Below, in pieces: positions 22,333 through 31,900 of a DNA stretch of 64,000 nucleotides. Made by a program: the position numbers and the translations under genes. The stretch is from Prillingera fragicola (taxonomy: Eukaryota; Basidiomycota; Tremellomycetes; Trichosporonales; Trichosporonaceae). Where the stretch lies: positions 1 to 64,000 of the forward strand of contig BEDY01000001.1 in assembly GCA_002335605.1 (NCBI GenBank), given 5' to 3'. The notes under the pieces are model-generated. The model saw only the letters and a list, made by a program, of their open reading frames with translations, was not told where the DNA came from and did no database searches. Position 1 is the first letter of the stretch. The number at the start of each line of letters is the position of its first letter.

Positions 22333-22905
22333 ATGGCAATCACCGTCACACCCTACGACCCAACGTGGCCCGACCAGTTCACTCAACTCGCCACCGCCCT
22401 CCGGCGCACCCTCATCGCCATTCCCGGCGTCACCATCGAGCACGTAGGCAGCACGTCGGTCCCCGGCCTGCCAGCCAAACCCATTCTCGACATTGACATT
22501 ATCGTCCCCCCGGCCTCGGTCCCAGCAGCCATCGCCGCACTCGAGTCAGCCGGATACGCGCACCAGGGTGACCTCGGCGTGGCGCGCCGCGAAGCCTTCC
22601 GTGCTCCGCTCGACGGCGGACCGAAGCGTAACGTCTACATCTGCGCCGAAGGCTGCCTTGCGGTGCGCAATCACCTGGCGGTCCGGGACGTGCTCCGCGC
22701 CGACGCCAAGTTGCGAGACGAGTACGCGCGCGTCAAACTTGACATTGCAGACAAGGTCGTCGACATTGACGGCTACCTCGCCGGGAAATCCGAGGTCCTC
22801 CAGCGCGTCCTCCGTGCGAGCACCACCGTCTCGGACGCAGAGAGGGAACAGATTTGGAAGCTAAACGACCCGTTGCGCTCGACCCGCGTGTTGGTGCAGC
22901 CATAG
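22333..22905 (+). CDS. GrpB-family protein (UPF0157, nucleotidyltransferase-like fold)
   Basis: A single exon encodes 190 residues, the usual family length. The hallmark block lies at about residues 38-58: EHVGSTSVPGL, then KPILDIDI. This matches the GS..D.D layout of minimal nucleotidyltransferases. Next come a conserved NVYIC segment, RNHLAVRD and a Lys-rich helix. The family is broad in bacteria and patchy in fungi, often fused to or acting like dephospho-CoA kinase partners; its reaction is not settled. The absence of introns, when most neighbours have several, fits acquisition from bacteria. The start ATG sits in a CACA-ATGG context after a pyrimidine-rich leader. Confidence 0.88.
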   Translation: MAITVTPYDPTWPDQFTQLATALRRTLIAIPGVTIEHVGSTSVPGLPAKPILDIDIIVPPASVPAAIAALESAGYAHQGDLGVARREAFRAPLDGGPKRNVYICAEGCLAVRNHLAVRDVLRADAKLRDEYARVKLDIADKVVDIDGYLAGKSEVLQRVLRASTTVSDAEREQIWKLNDPLRSTRVLVQP

Positions 22906-23772
22906 TTGGCGGTGGGCGGGGCGTGGGTGGTGGGCGAGACGGCGTTGGCCGAACAGGATATACATGGGCAGCAATGGGCGCGTGCTGCCCGTATTTGTCG
23001 GCGCGCACAGCCGTAGCGAGGTCACCTGGGTTTGCTCCTCATCAGGTGATTCAGTGTGCGCACCTCGAGTAAACCGCTACTCTCATCCAACAATACATGC
23101 TGTTGTGCATCGTCGGTCGACCTCCACTCTCTGCCATGGTTGCCGATCCACAGGGCGGCGAATCCCAGTTGGTCCGAGCTTTACCCGCCATTTATGGCGT
23201 AATCTCGGCTCACCCACCCTCGTATCAATGCGTGCTGGCACACTGGCGAGCACGCTGCGGCCCAAAGGCCTTCTAACCAAGCTGTTCGGGGTGGAGGCTG
23301 GCTGCTGGATGAGGTGGAGACGGTGGAGGGACCAGGTGAGGGTGGAGGTGGAGGGGTGCGGAGGAGTGGAGGTGATTTGATAAGCCAAACGTATAAGGTT
23401 TTTAGTGTACATGTTCTGCCCAAGTGCATCGGCTGATCTGCATTGATTGAGCTCAGCAACAGCGACTCTGACTGTGCAGACCATTGATGTACCGCAGGAC
23501 GACGAGGGTTGCCTTGTTAGTGGAGGTTGCTGGTGCCAGGCTCTGAATGACGTCTTTTGGTCATCTCCACTGCCAATCTCCCCACCAACAACACCAGCAC
23601 TAGTCTTTGAGCCCAATGAAGATCCTGGAGGGTGACGTGGAGCCGTGAGAACCTTCTGCATATATATAAACGACTGGCAGCTACCTCACAAACAGGCATT
23701 CACTCACTAGCGGCCCATACACAGAAACTACCACTCCAGTCACAACCCACCACCAGCCGTCACCCATCATCA
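22906..23772. other. Intergenic region
   Basis: GC-rich 3' flank, then promoter DNA of the hydrolase-like gene with a clear TATA box at 23661. No coding frame is supported. Confidence 0.45.
23661..23670 (+). promoter_or_regulatory. TATA box of the hydrolase-like gene
   Basis: TATATATAAA, about 105 bases before the ATG at 23773. It is the best TATA match in the window. Confidence 0.6.
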
Positions 23773-24707
23773 ATGCCCAACATCAAAACCGTCACCTTTC
23801 CCAATTTGGGCTGGTCCAACGCGGCCGACATCCACTTTCCGCCCAACTTTTCCGAGTCCACGAAATACCCCACCGTCATCACAGCCCACCCCATCGGGTC
23901 GTGCAAGGAACAAACCTCTGGCAACGTCTACGGCGCCGCCCTCCCTGCGGCCGGCTACGTGGTCCTGGCCTTTGACGCATCCTTCCAAGGCGCTTCAGGT
24001 TGCGAGCCGCGCTACATCGAAGACCCGGGCCTGCGCGTTGGGGATTTCCGTTTCGCCATCGACTATCTCGTCACCCTGCCGTACGTCGACGCCCAAAGGA
24101 TCGGTTTACTGGGTATCTGCGGAGGCGGCGGCTACGCTATCCATGCGACCATGACGGACCATCGCCTCAAGGCGTGCGTCTCCATCACGGGGGTCAACTA
24201 CGGTCGGGTTGCGCGTGAGGAGTTCGCCCAGTTCAATCCTGTTGGGGCGATGGAGGCCATGGGCGCGCAACTACTGCAGAGGCCCGCGGGGGTGAGCGCA
24301 AGATTCTCGACTATCTCCCGCCGTCTGTCGAAGCTGCCAACGCCGCTGGGATCACAGACTGTGACGTTCTTGAAGCGACCCATTACTACCGCACCCCTCG
24401 TGGCTTGGCCGAGAACGGCCCGTCGAAAGCGCTGTACTCGTTCAACTCTGCGGCGTGCGGCTGGGACGCATTTTGTTCCGCAGAAAAGCTGCTGACGCAG
24501 CCGTTCATGGCTGTTTTTGGCGAGAGGCCTGGTGCATTTGGCGCGTACCGTGATGGCAACGAGATCTATGCCCACGCCGGGAGCGAGGTCAAGGAAATGG
24601 TGTCGCTGCCTGGTGTTAGCCACTATGACTTGTATGACAAGGCGGCGCCTCAGGCGCTGGAAAAGGTCATTCCCTTTCTCGACAAGAACCTCAAGGGCAG
24701 CAAGTGA
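23773..24707 (+). pseudogene. Dienelactone hydrolase-like alpha/beta hydrolase, frameshifted
   Basis: Frame 1 runs from the ATG through the nucleophile elbow GICGGGGYA (Cys nucleophile near residue 116, as in dienelactone hydrolase and YcjY-like proteins) to ..GAQ at about 24270. From about 24273 the homologous text continues in another frame (TAEARGGERK, HYYRTPRG), passes the likely catalytic His in SHYDLYD and ends KGSK-stop at 24707. Both parts together would be ~311 residues, normal for the family. The break lies just after CAA CT at 24268-24272 and looks like loss of one base. No GT..AG intron would restore phase. Either it is a recent pseudogene or a sequencing error; the strong TATA box and otherwise intact text allow both. 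Confidence 0.75.
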
Positions 24708-25048
24708 GGCAGTATCACAGTGTAATAGATCCTGTATGAGATGAGCTGTCTTGATACTTCGTGCGTGAACGACGTCTCGAGCGGTAGGCATTGCTGCAGA
24801 AGTGAGCCTCACGCTCGCTACGTGGACGCCAAGGTTCACTGTCAAGCACCGGTTGCACGCAGCTCCGTTGGGTCAAGTAATGGTGCATGGCAATATACAA
24901 CTCGGTGTGTCGGTGTGGTGGCTGGTTGGCGCCAGCGCCAAGACAAGCCTCATGGCCTCGAGACAGGGTCTAGAGCGAGAGCAACAGAGGGCTTGGTATC
25001 GAGAACAGTAGCAACGGCGGCAGACTCGCTCGTCCTGCGTTGTCAGCT
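24708..25048. other. Convergent intergenic spacer
   Basis: Between the hydrolase-like gene and the minus-strand DUF6882-like gene. No supported feature beyond a possible 3' intron of the latter around 25035-25085. Confidence 0.4.
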
Positions 25049-26074
25049 CTACCCTGGCCCAACGCTGGACTCACAATCTCTCGCCTGCGCCGGTGACATG
25101 GTCGCGTTGAGCCCCTTGAACCTCCCCAACTCGTCAAAGGTAATAGAAGTCACGGACCCCTCGCTGCTAATCTCAATCACGTTGCCATTCTCCTTCATGT
25201 CATACCCCCTCAACTCTGCAAACCCCCTCGTCGCGAGTTTGGGATCCTTGACGAGGCCGCTAGCGAGCATGCGCGGGAGCTTGATCGTGTCCTGCGCCAA
25301 TGTCGGTTTTGCCATGGGCGTGTCGAGCAGGAACAGGACGCGCGACTGGCCGTTGGGAGCAGAATAGTACGGACCAGTGCCCGTAATGCCCACGGCAGCC
25401 GTGCCAATCTCATGCGCGAGGGCGGCGAGCGCCTCGCCGTCGTCGGTATCGACATCGTACCCTTCTGGGAAGGGGAGCTCGCCGGCACAGAGCTCCTCGA
25501 CGCGATCCCGCTCGCCCGCCTCGTGCAGTGCCGCTGCAATGTCGTCGCCGCGGGGATGCGCATACCCCCACAGGATGCTACGGGGTTCAGGGGCAATGGA
25601 CGCGACGAGGTGTGCCCGGGAGACGAGCTCTCCCTTGCCCTCCTTGGACCTAAACGTGAGCGTTCCCTCGGCCATGTCGACGTCAAAGTCGGCATCGCCC
25701 AGCTTTTCGCTCGCATCCAACAACGCGTCCTGTTGCAACAGTGTCACGAGCGCGGCGCGGTTGACGTAGGGGAGAAGGGCGGGGTAGACAGCGTCCGGAT
25801 TTGCGGCATGTTTGGCAGTCACGCGAGCTTGAAGCTCGGCGACGGCTGCAGCGATCGTGGCCGAGTCGACACTGCTGCGCGCTGTGGATGCACGGGATTG
25901 AGCGGCAGGGGTGCGCGAGTGGTTGTCAGCGAGGACGGGCGGCGACGGTGTCGAGGCCGATTTGACCGAGCTGGCTGTTACGTCGTATGCGCGCCTGCCT
26001 GCTGCCGGGTTGTACAGTTGCCCGGCACGGGACTGGGCTTGGGCGGGGGGCTTGTCGCGTTTACCAAAACACAT
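25049..26074 (-). CDS. DUF6882-like protein of unknown function
   Basis: The single frame encodes 341 residues. The first ~75 are polar and Ser/Ala-rich, starting MCFGKR. The rest looks folded: an alpha-helical AELQARVTAKH segment, FDVDMAEGTLTFRS, then SILWGYAHP and HEIGTAAVGITGTGPYY. The W-G-Y-A-x-P element and layout recall the bacterial DUF6882 family, a moderate-confidence match. Near the 3' end a good 40-nt intron (GTGAGT..CTGACAACGCAG) starts within the codon after ARD; splicing would create TGA across the junction, so the protein would end at ..PAQARD, some seven residues earlier. The body is intronless, unlike most neighbours. Confidence 0.7.
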   Translation of the reverse strand: MCFGKRDKPPAQAQSRAGQLYNPAAGRRAYDVTASSVKSASTPSPPVLADNHSRTPAAQSRASTARSSVDSATIAAAVAELQARVTAKHAANPDAVYPALLPYVNRAALVTLLQQDALLDASEKLGDADFDVDMAEGTLTFRSKEGKGELVSRAHLVASIAPEPRSILWGYAHPRGDDIAAALHEAGERDRVEELCAGELPFPEGYDVDTDDGEALAALAHEIGTAAVGITGTGPYYSAPNGQSRVLFLLDTPMAKPTLAQDTIKLPRMLASGLVKDPKLATRGFAELRGYDMKENGNVIEISSEGSVTSITFDELGRFKGLNATMSPAQARDCESSVGPG

Positions 26075-28406
26075 TGCCGTTGGTTTAATGCTGGTCGTCG
26101 TCGATGTGGAGAAGAGTGCAGTGGTACGAGTTTGGGGTTTGTGGAAATGAAGAGGTGGGCTCTCTCGGTTGTCTTGGCTGTTGGGGCACTGCCCTGATGC
26201 GACGCGCCAACAAGACGACCAGATGACATCTCACAGTAAGCGACCCTGGAAACATTCACCAGCAATGCACCAACGATGAGGGGGCTGATTCACCGATGCG
26301 TCTACAAGGCAGCAAGTAAGCAACAGAACTGCAAGACGCTGCTCTTGCTTAAGCCGTGTGAACCGTAATGCTGCCCTCGTACTTGAAATCTCCCAGGATC
26401 CCGTCAGAGCCTGTTACGTGCACACCAGACACTGTTACGTGCACACCGGACTTGGCAGAGTGCAGGAGACGGTCGACAAAGTTAATGACGGGGTGGAGGC
26501 TGTTGCCGCCGGCTGGTCGCGTGGTGGACGAGCTCTTTCAACAGGCCTTCTTTCTCTCAACCGGCTCGCCGGTGTACTGTGTGCAGCCATTCTCACTTGT
26601 AGAGAGTGTAGAGAACGTGAGCTCGGGTCAGAACATGCGGGTGCGCCCGGGTGAGTGTGCCCGAGACACACCCGCAACCGGAGGGCTGGCTGATGCGAGC
26701 TGTTACTTGTTGCCGTTCATTCGGTATCCCGTTATTGTGCATGTGGTGATGCATTGCATGTCACACGACCTCTGCACCCAGACCCAGCTCCCTAGTTCGC
26801 ATCCCATGTTGACAATGTCTCGGTCACCTCCTGCCGCGGTTATCAAACCTCTACTACTGAAATGGTCCATGTCCGCACACTTGCCAGCACCCTGTGCCAC
26901 GCTGCTCTGTGAGTGATGCCACGCCGCCACAGCGCTGCAGCATAGCCGACGCCGCACGGCCAAGCCCACAACGCATGGCGCTGCTCCCATGCTCCCAAGC
27001 TGACCGACCGGCTTGTTCAAATGCCGCTGAACGCCATCGAATCAACCGCCGGAGCAGCATCGAGTACCGCCAAGCGCCACGTTCCACCCTGCCCATTCAG
27101 AAGGAGACAACCCAGCAGGCCAGCACAAAAGTATCCGAAAGACAACTAGCCAGCACCATTGGAGCACTGACGTTCCCGGACAGCACCCTTCCCGGTTCCC
27201 AGTTACTAGCCACACTAGTGCCGGTCACTCGTTGTCGCAGTTCGCACCGCAGCAGCAAAACCCCTGCACCCCTGCACATGTGTGATGTGCACGCAAGCCC
27301 TGGGGGGCATGCCATGGTAGCCGGCGGCGCTAGGCAGCGCGTGCGCGCTGGCCGGCGGACCGGGTGACTTTGGAGGGAGGAGTGGACGGAAGGCGTTCCG
27401 GCCGGTGTGGGCGTGAAACTGCCGTTCATGGTGGCTGTCGTCACCTAGCAGAGCCAGGGTGCGTTTTCTTTGCAGCGTATTAGTGCGATCATGCGAGCGC
27501 GTGCTTTGCTGCGCAGGAAAAATGCAAGCCGCCCTACAGCTGCCAACAGTATGCACGCAATGTGGCTTTCCTGCATTCGTTTATGGCGACCGCATACCCC
27601 TGCCCACCTACCCTCCCAACCCTGCTGCATCCTCGGGTGCAGGGGGTCTGGCAGCCAGGGCCAGGGGAAAACCCGACCGAATCGTTGGTAGCGCCGCACC
27701 AGTCCGCACCGCCATGCCGCTCCGAGGCCGAGTATGCCTGAGGGAGCCGGAGATTGCGCGGCGGCGAGGTGGAGATGACACTCGTGACTGGTGATATACC
27801 CTTATCGTGGTGATGGGACGATACACTAGTGCAGGAAAGATGGCGATGCTACGTCAGCCGGGTTGCTGCTCGGGGGATCTGCAGAGGAGAGGGCAGCTGT
27901 AATCTGTTCTTTTGGGCCCGTCGATCGTAAGGCGAATGACCCAGGAATATAGGCTGGCATCTTGCAGCGGAGCATGTGAGCAGCAGCAGCAAGAAGAGCA
28001 GACGACGGCAAAGGGTGCCAGAAACATGGGAGAGTTTAAGAATTCAGGCACAATGAGTCATGTAAAACCAAGATCAAATGCCGTCAGCCAACCTCTGGTC
28101 TTGTGCAGCCTTGGCATCTGCTGCTGCTGCTGCTGTCCTGCTGCTGCTCAGCTGCTGCTCGTGCTGCTGGCCGCTGGGCTGGCTGCTCGCTCGGCTACAC
28201 GCGGATGAAGCAGCAGGATCGTTTCGTGCTAGTGAACAGGTGCTCCAGTTGCTGGAAGCACGAGTGCACATGTAAAAGGAGACGCCACCGCTTGCTGTTG
28301 CATTCTCTCAACGTCTTGACACTAGCATATATCTATTCAAAGCTGTCGACGGTGCACAGGACACTCTTCACTCGCTACCCCCTCCACCCGCAACTCTCTG
28401 CCTACC
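26075..28406. other. 2.3-kb region without a convincing gene
   Basis: Contains an exact 16-bp direct repeat (CTGTTACGTGCACACC) at 26411 and 26432, and a CTG-rich tract at 28118. A minus-strand frame from 27426 (starts MNGSFTPTPAGTPSVHSS) has the composition of the small proteins farther on and might be a first exon. I could not build a full gene. CATATATC at about 28326 is a candidate TATA box for the next gene. Confidence 0.4.
28118..28188. repeat. CTG/GCTG trinucleotide-rich tract
   Basis: Imperfect CTG repeats (runs of five and four uninterrupted CTG units), strand-asymmetric and outside any supported gene. Confidence 0.8.
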
Positions 28407-28666
28407 ATGGACGTGAGTCTCTCCGCAACTACCTCTACCAATACTAACCACTCCAGGAGTACCACGACCCAGCAACACCAACGCCGGGCACGCCCCGCAA
28501 CCTCTACGTCTTCTTTGACGGCAAGGGCCGCCCCCGCCTCGTCCCCCGTCCACCGACCCAGCGCCTCGTCCTCGCCAACCCCGAGTTTGACTGCGGTCTC
28601 GCCATCCAGCGCCTCGAGAGCATCAAGCACGAGCGCGAGTCGGCAGTAGCCCAGCCAGTCCCCTAA
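28407..28666 (+). CDS. Small protein, 71 aa, two-codon first exon
   Basis: Exon 1 is ATG GAC only (28407-28412). A 44-nt intron with an ideal ACTAACCACTCCAG end follows, then exon 2 (28457-28666). The product starts MDEYHDP and carries PRNLYVFFDGKGRPRPRL, NPEFDCGLAIQRL and a charged tail. The central part looks like a small beta-hairpin; the family is unknown to me. A TATA-like CATATATC lies ~80 bp upstream. A tiny first exon plus one compact second exon recurs in several other small genes of this window. Confidence 0.65.
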
Positions 28667-30138
28667 CACCCCCCCACACCACACCTGCATACAAAGCACG
28701 ACCCCCGAGCGTCGCTACATTCGCGCTCGACGAACGCACCGCACCAGCATGGCCCCGTCCTCGCTTCCGCCCGCATTCCATCCCCACCACACCGGGCACG
28801 ACAATGCCGCTCGCTCGCACGCACACATCGCATAGCTCCCCCGACGACCTGTATCCCACCGCAGAGTTCTATAACTTCCTACGCAGTTCATAATATGCAT
28901 TGACTAGCACACGACCAGCCGGCTGAATGGGTGGCGGATGCGCTGAACGCCGAAAGTGGGCAGACGAGGTGGCTGGCCTAAATGTGGGTACTGCCGGCTG
29001 AAGGGATGCAAGTGGGCTCAGTTATCTTGGCATACGACCGCTGGGCTTGAGTTTGCGACTGGGACACGAGCAAGAAGTCTCTTGCGCCGTGGCGTGGGGT
29101 CAATGACGGCGGTGGCTGCGTCGCCACATGGCTGGCGGGCGGGGCCATTGCATGCTCGCTCGGTGACAAAAGGCTGTTGCTCGAGCTTGCGCTAGAGCTG
29201 AATGCATGGCAGATGGTGGCATGGGAGTGTGAGAGCGTGGCACGCTCGTCGACGTCGACGCCGCCTACTGCAGCTGTTCGGGTTAGCCCACCACACGTCG
29301 CGAGATCTCGCGGAATGTGCTCGCTGCTAGTGTTCCCTTCGTCCTGGATAAATAGCGATGGCTGGCTGCCTCTATGCACAAATAGGACCTAGCCCGAGTC
29401 GGGAGCTCTTGCATGCCGTGCAATTTACTAGTCGCCAACGCTGGCAGAGAAGAGCTAGGGATGCCTCGTTGGGGATAGCCTCGCTCGGTCAAGCTTACAT
29501 CCGCGCTCGTCGTCACTTGACAGCTGCTAGACGGTAAATGTCACGGCTAACGACACATTCTTCCAGCGTGTCCAAAGAAATACACACAGAGAAGGATCTG
29601 GTACGACGCTGCAGCTGTATCTTCCTTTTGCCATCCTACTCGGCAGCTCGGCAGCTATTGATGTTGCTCCGTTGCTATTCGGACCCAATTGCTTGGATCA
29701 TGCTCACTGTGCAGGTGTAGAGCTGCATGAAGCCGTCAGCAGCTGACTCTTGTCCATCACATGACCGTGCAAGTGGCATTGGCTTGGCTTTGGTGAGACG
29801 TTGAGGATGGAAACAAGGTTTGCTTGCGCGAGGCACCACTGCTCGGCATGCGTCTGAAGTAGTCCTCGTGTGAGCAGAGAGCCTTGGTTCGAAACGAACG
29901 TTGATAACGACGAGGGTACGACTCCTACCATGGAGCCCCTCCTCGACTCCTCGACCTCTCGTCCGATGGTGCGCACTCCACGGCCCAGCGCCACCATCGC
30001 TTACCCGCTTTGCCACCAGCGACCATGCACATGATCCATGTTGCCACCAACAGTAGTGTTCCTAATGACCCACCTAGCAATTACACGCTCAATACAATTC
30101 AAGACCTGATATGCCTGTTCGTCCCCTGCTCCTCTGCA
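28667..30138. other. Intergenic region, 1.5 kb
   Basis: Short frames only (60-130 codons), none with splice-supported extension or motif. Nothing assigned. Confidence 0.4.
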
Positions 30139-30421
30139 ATGCTAAACCTCGTGCAGGAGCGAGAACAAGATCAAGACCAGGATCCACCACCCGCAAGCCA
30201 AAGTACGTCCCCTCCATCGCCCACAGCTAACCCACCCAGCGTCAGCCCGCCCAACACCAGCAGCACCCATGGCTCCTCCTCCGCCCCGCCCAGCCCCGGC
30301 AGCAAGGGAAGAAGACTCGCGCTGGGTCGAGCTCGCCGAGTTCCTGCTGTCCCTCGCCCTCCCGAATCAGTGGGGGAGGGAGAGCCCCGCGCCGTCAGTA
30401 CAGCGGCCGCCTAGGCCGTGA
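30139..30421 (+). CDS. Small Pro-rich protein, 81 aa
   Basis: Two exons (30139-30202, 30240-30421) flank a 37-nt intron with GTACGT donor and CAGCTAACCCACCCAG end. The product starts MLNLVQEREQDQDQD, then has a Pro/Ala linker and an amphipathic segment EDSRWVELAEFLLSLALP. The frame chosen by the splice avoids the longer unspliced frame, which loses this helix. It converges on the next small gene. Function unknown. Confidence 0.55.
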
Positions 30422-30576
30422 CCCCTCGCCGAGTCCCACGACGCCGCTCACGCCACCGCCCGCATCAATTGTATCAACCCCCACACCTAGACCATTGTCA
30501 TTGTTCGACTAGGATCCATGTACTACTATGTATTTCACAACAACAACTTCACACTACGCCGTCTCGGTCGTCGCCG

Positions 30577-30918
30577 TCAAAGCCGCCGGGTAGCGGCCTC
30601 CTCGCGCCACCGCTCCATCGTCTCCAGGACCACCCTCAGCTGGCGTTCGTGCCCTGGGCCATGCTCGAGTCGCAGCGAGGGCGGCGCGGGCGCAGGGGGC
30701 GGCGGGGAGGTTGGCGATGGCCGTGCTGGTGGGAGTTGCGGTGCGGGCGTCGTTGGTGGGAGCGGTGCGGTGCTGGTGGGCTCTTGCTGCCGCTGTGTCA
30801 GTGTTGGTGGGGAGAGGGGACGTACGCGCATTGAGCTCGCTGATGGTCGTGGATGGTGCGTTAAAGACTGTGTCAAGTCGTCAACATTGAACGCGTGGGT
30901 AGCGCGGCGGCGCGTCAT
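30577..30918 (-). CDS. Small Pro-rich protein, ~100-113 aa
   Basis: The frame starts MTRRRATHAFNVDDLTQSL, has a long Pro/Thr/Ala-rich middle and ends in a charged helix RVVLETMERWREEAATRRL. A 39-nt segment (30787-30825) has GTACGT..CGGCAG ends and can be spliced out in frame, so lengths of 113 or 100 residues are both possible. It has an RRAT basophilic-kinase-like motif near the N-terminus. It converges with the previous gene and, like it, ends in a helix after a Pro-rich linker, so the two could be partners or diverged relatives. Confidence 0.5.
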   Translation of the reverse strand: MTRRRATHAFNVDDLTQSLTHHPRPSASSMRVRPLSPPTLTQRQQEPTSTAPLPPTTPAPQLPPARPSPTSPPPPAPAPPSLRLEHGPGHERQLRVVLETMERWREEAATRRL

Positions 30919-31564
30919 GGGAGGCTGTGAGCGATGAAGACGATGGCACGTGTGCGGGGCTATGGAGCAGGTTCAGGCTTGCTGCTAGGTGTGAGCAGTC
31001 CACGGGCATGGTACGCGTTGTTGACGGCGGCATGGGATGTGCGAACTTGCTCTCGCACGTGTGCCTCGGCCATGCGCTGCCAACGTCCATGTCTCTCAGC
31101 TAGCTCAGTTGTCCTGTGACAGTGCACTATAGCTTGAGAGTACACTGGCCAGGCTGACCGGTTGCCTGGGGCAGAACGAATAGGCAAGCTTCTCCATGAT
31201 CCCAGAATCCAAGGACGTTGATATGGCTGCTGTTATCAGTCGCGGCGATGAGAAAGCATGAAACGTGCGACATGAAACTGCTCATCCCCCGCCTGGTGCC
31301 CCGTTCAGTGGCTGACGAGAGGAGTCCCATAGCTCGTCCACAGCTCGTTCACCTAGACCCCGCCAGATTGTGAGCATGTACATGCACTCTCTCTCACAGA
31401 GTATCCTATGCGGTGATGCGAGCACTGCAACAACCACCACCACCAAGACCCACCTCGGCATCTATTCTGATCACCGCCACCCCGCCAAGCTGCATGACAT
31501 CATTCTCACACCCACAACTCTCATCCACCCATTCACTCATCCTCAACCTCACACGACCTACACA
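30919..31564. other. Intergenic region
   Basis: No supported gene. The last ~150 bp are CAC/ACC-rich leader DNA before the next small gene. Confidence 0.4.
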
Positions 31565-31900
31565 ATGTCCGACGACCCCTCAGACACGCAAGACGTCCAA
31601 GCCCTCGCCCCACCCACAGCCCCGACAGTCTCAAACGCCAACCCAGAGACGCACGCCGCGCCCTCCAGCGACTCCACCACGGACAAGGACGACAAGCCAA
31701 ACGCCGCAGCCCCAGCAACAGCAGACCCATTCGCCTCCCTCGTCGACCAGGGTATGCAGGACTTGCGCAAGGATCTGAAAACGGGCACGGCGTCTAGTGG
31801 CGGCGGATCGGCGGAGGGCGCCGCGGCGGCCGAGACTGGTGCTGAGGGGGTTTGTGCTGGGGAACACGTCGCGCCTGGGGCTGACGGGAGTGGGGAATAG
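31565..31900 (+). CDS. Small acidic Ala/Ser/Thr-rich protein, 111 aa
   Basis: A single exon. The product begins MSDDPSDTQDVQ, is low in hydrophobic residues, has one likely helix (DPFASLVDQGMQDLRKDLK) and a Gly/Ala/Glu tail. The start is chosen at the ATG after CACTACACA-type leader, because the upstream part of the frame is simple Thr/Pro/His sequence. Probably disordered; no family recognised. Confidence 0.5.
   Translation: MSDDPSDTQDVQALAPPTAPTVSNANPETHAAPSSDSTTDKDDKPNAAAPATADPFASLVDQGMQDLRKDLKTGTASSGGGSAEGAAAAETGAEGVCAGEHVAPGADGSGE

Noticed and set aside
24268..24365. Intron explaining the hydrolase frame change (GTGAGC..ATCACAG)
   Set aside because: Removing it keeps the wrong phase and would delete the conserved GGERK..LP segment that is present in the second frame.
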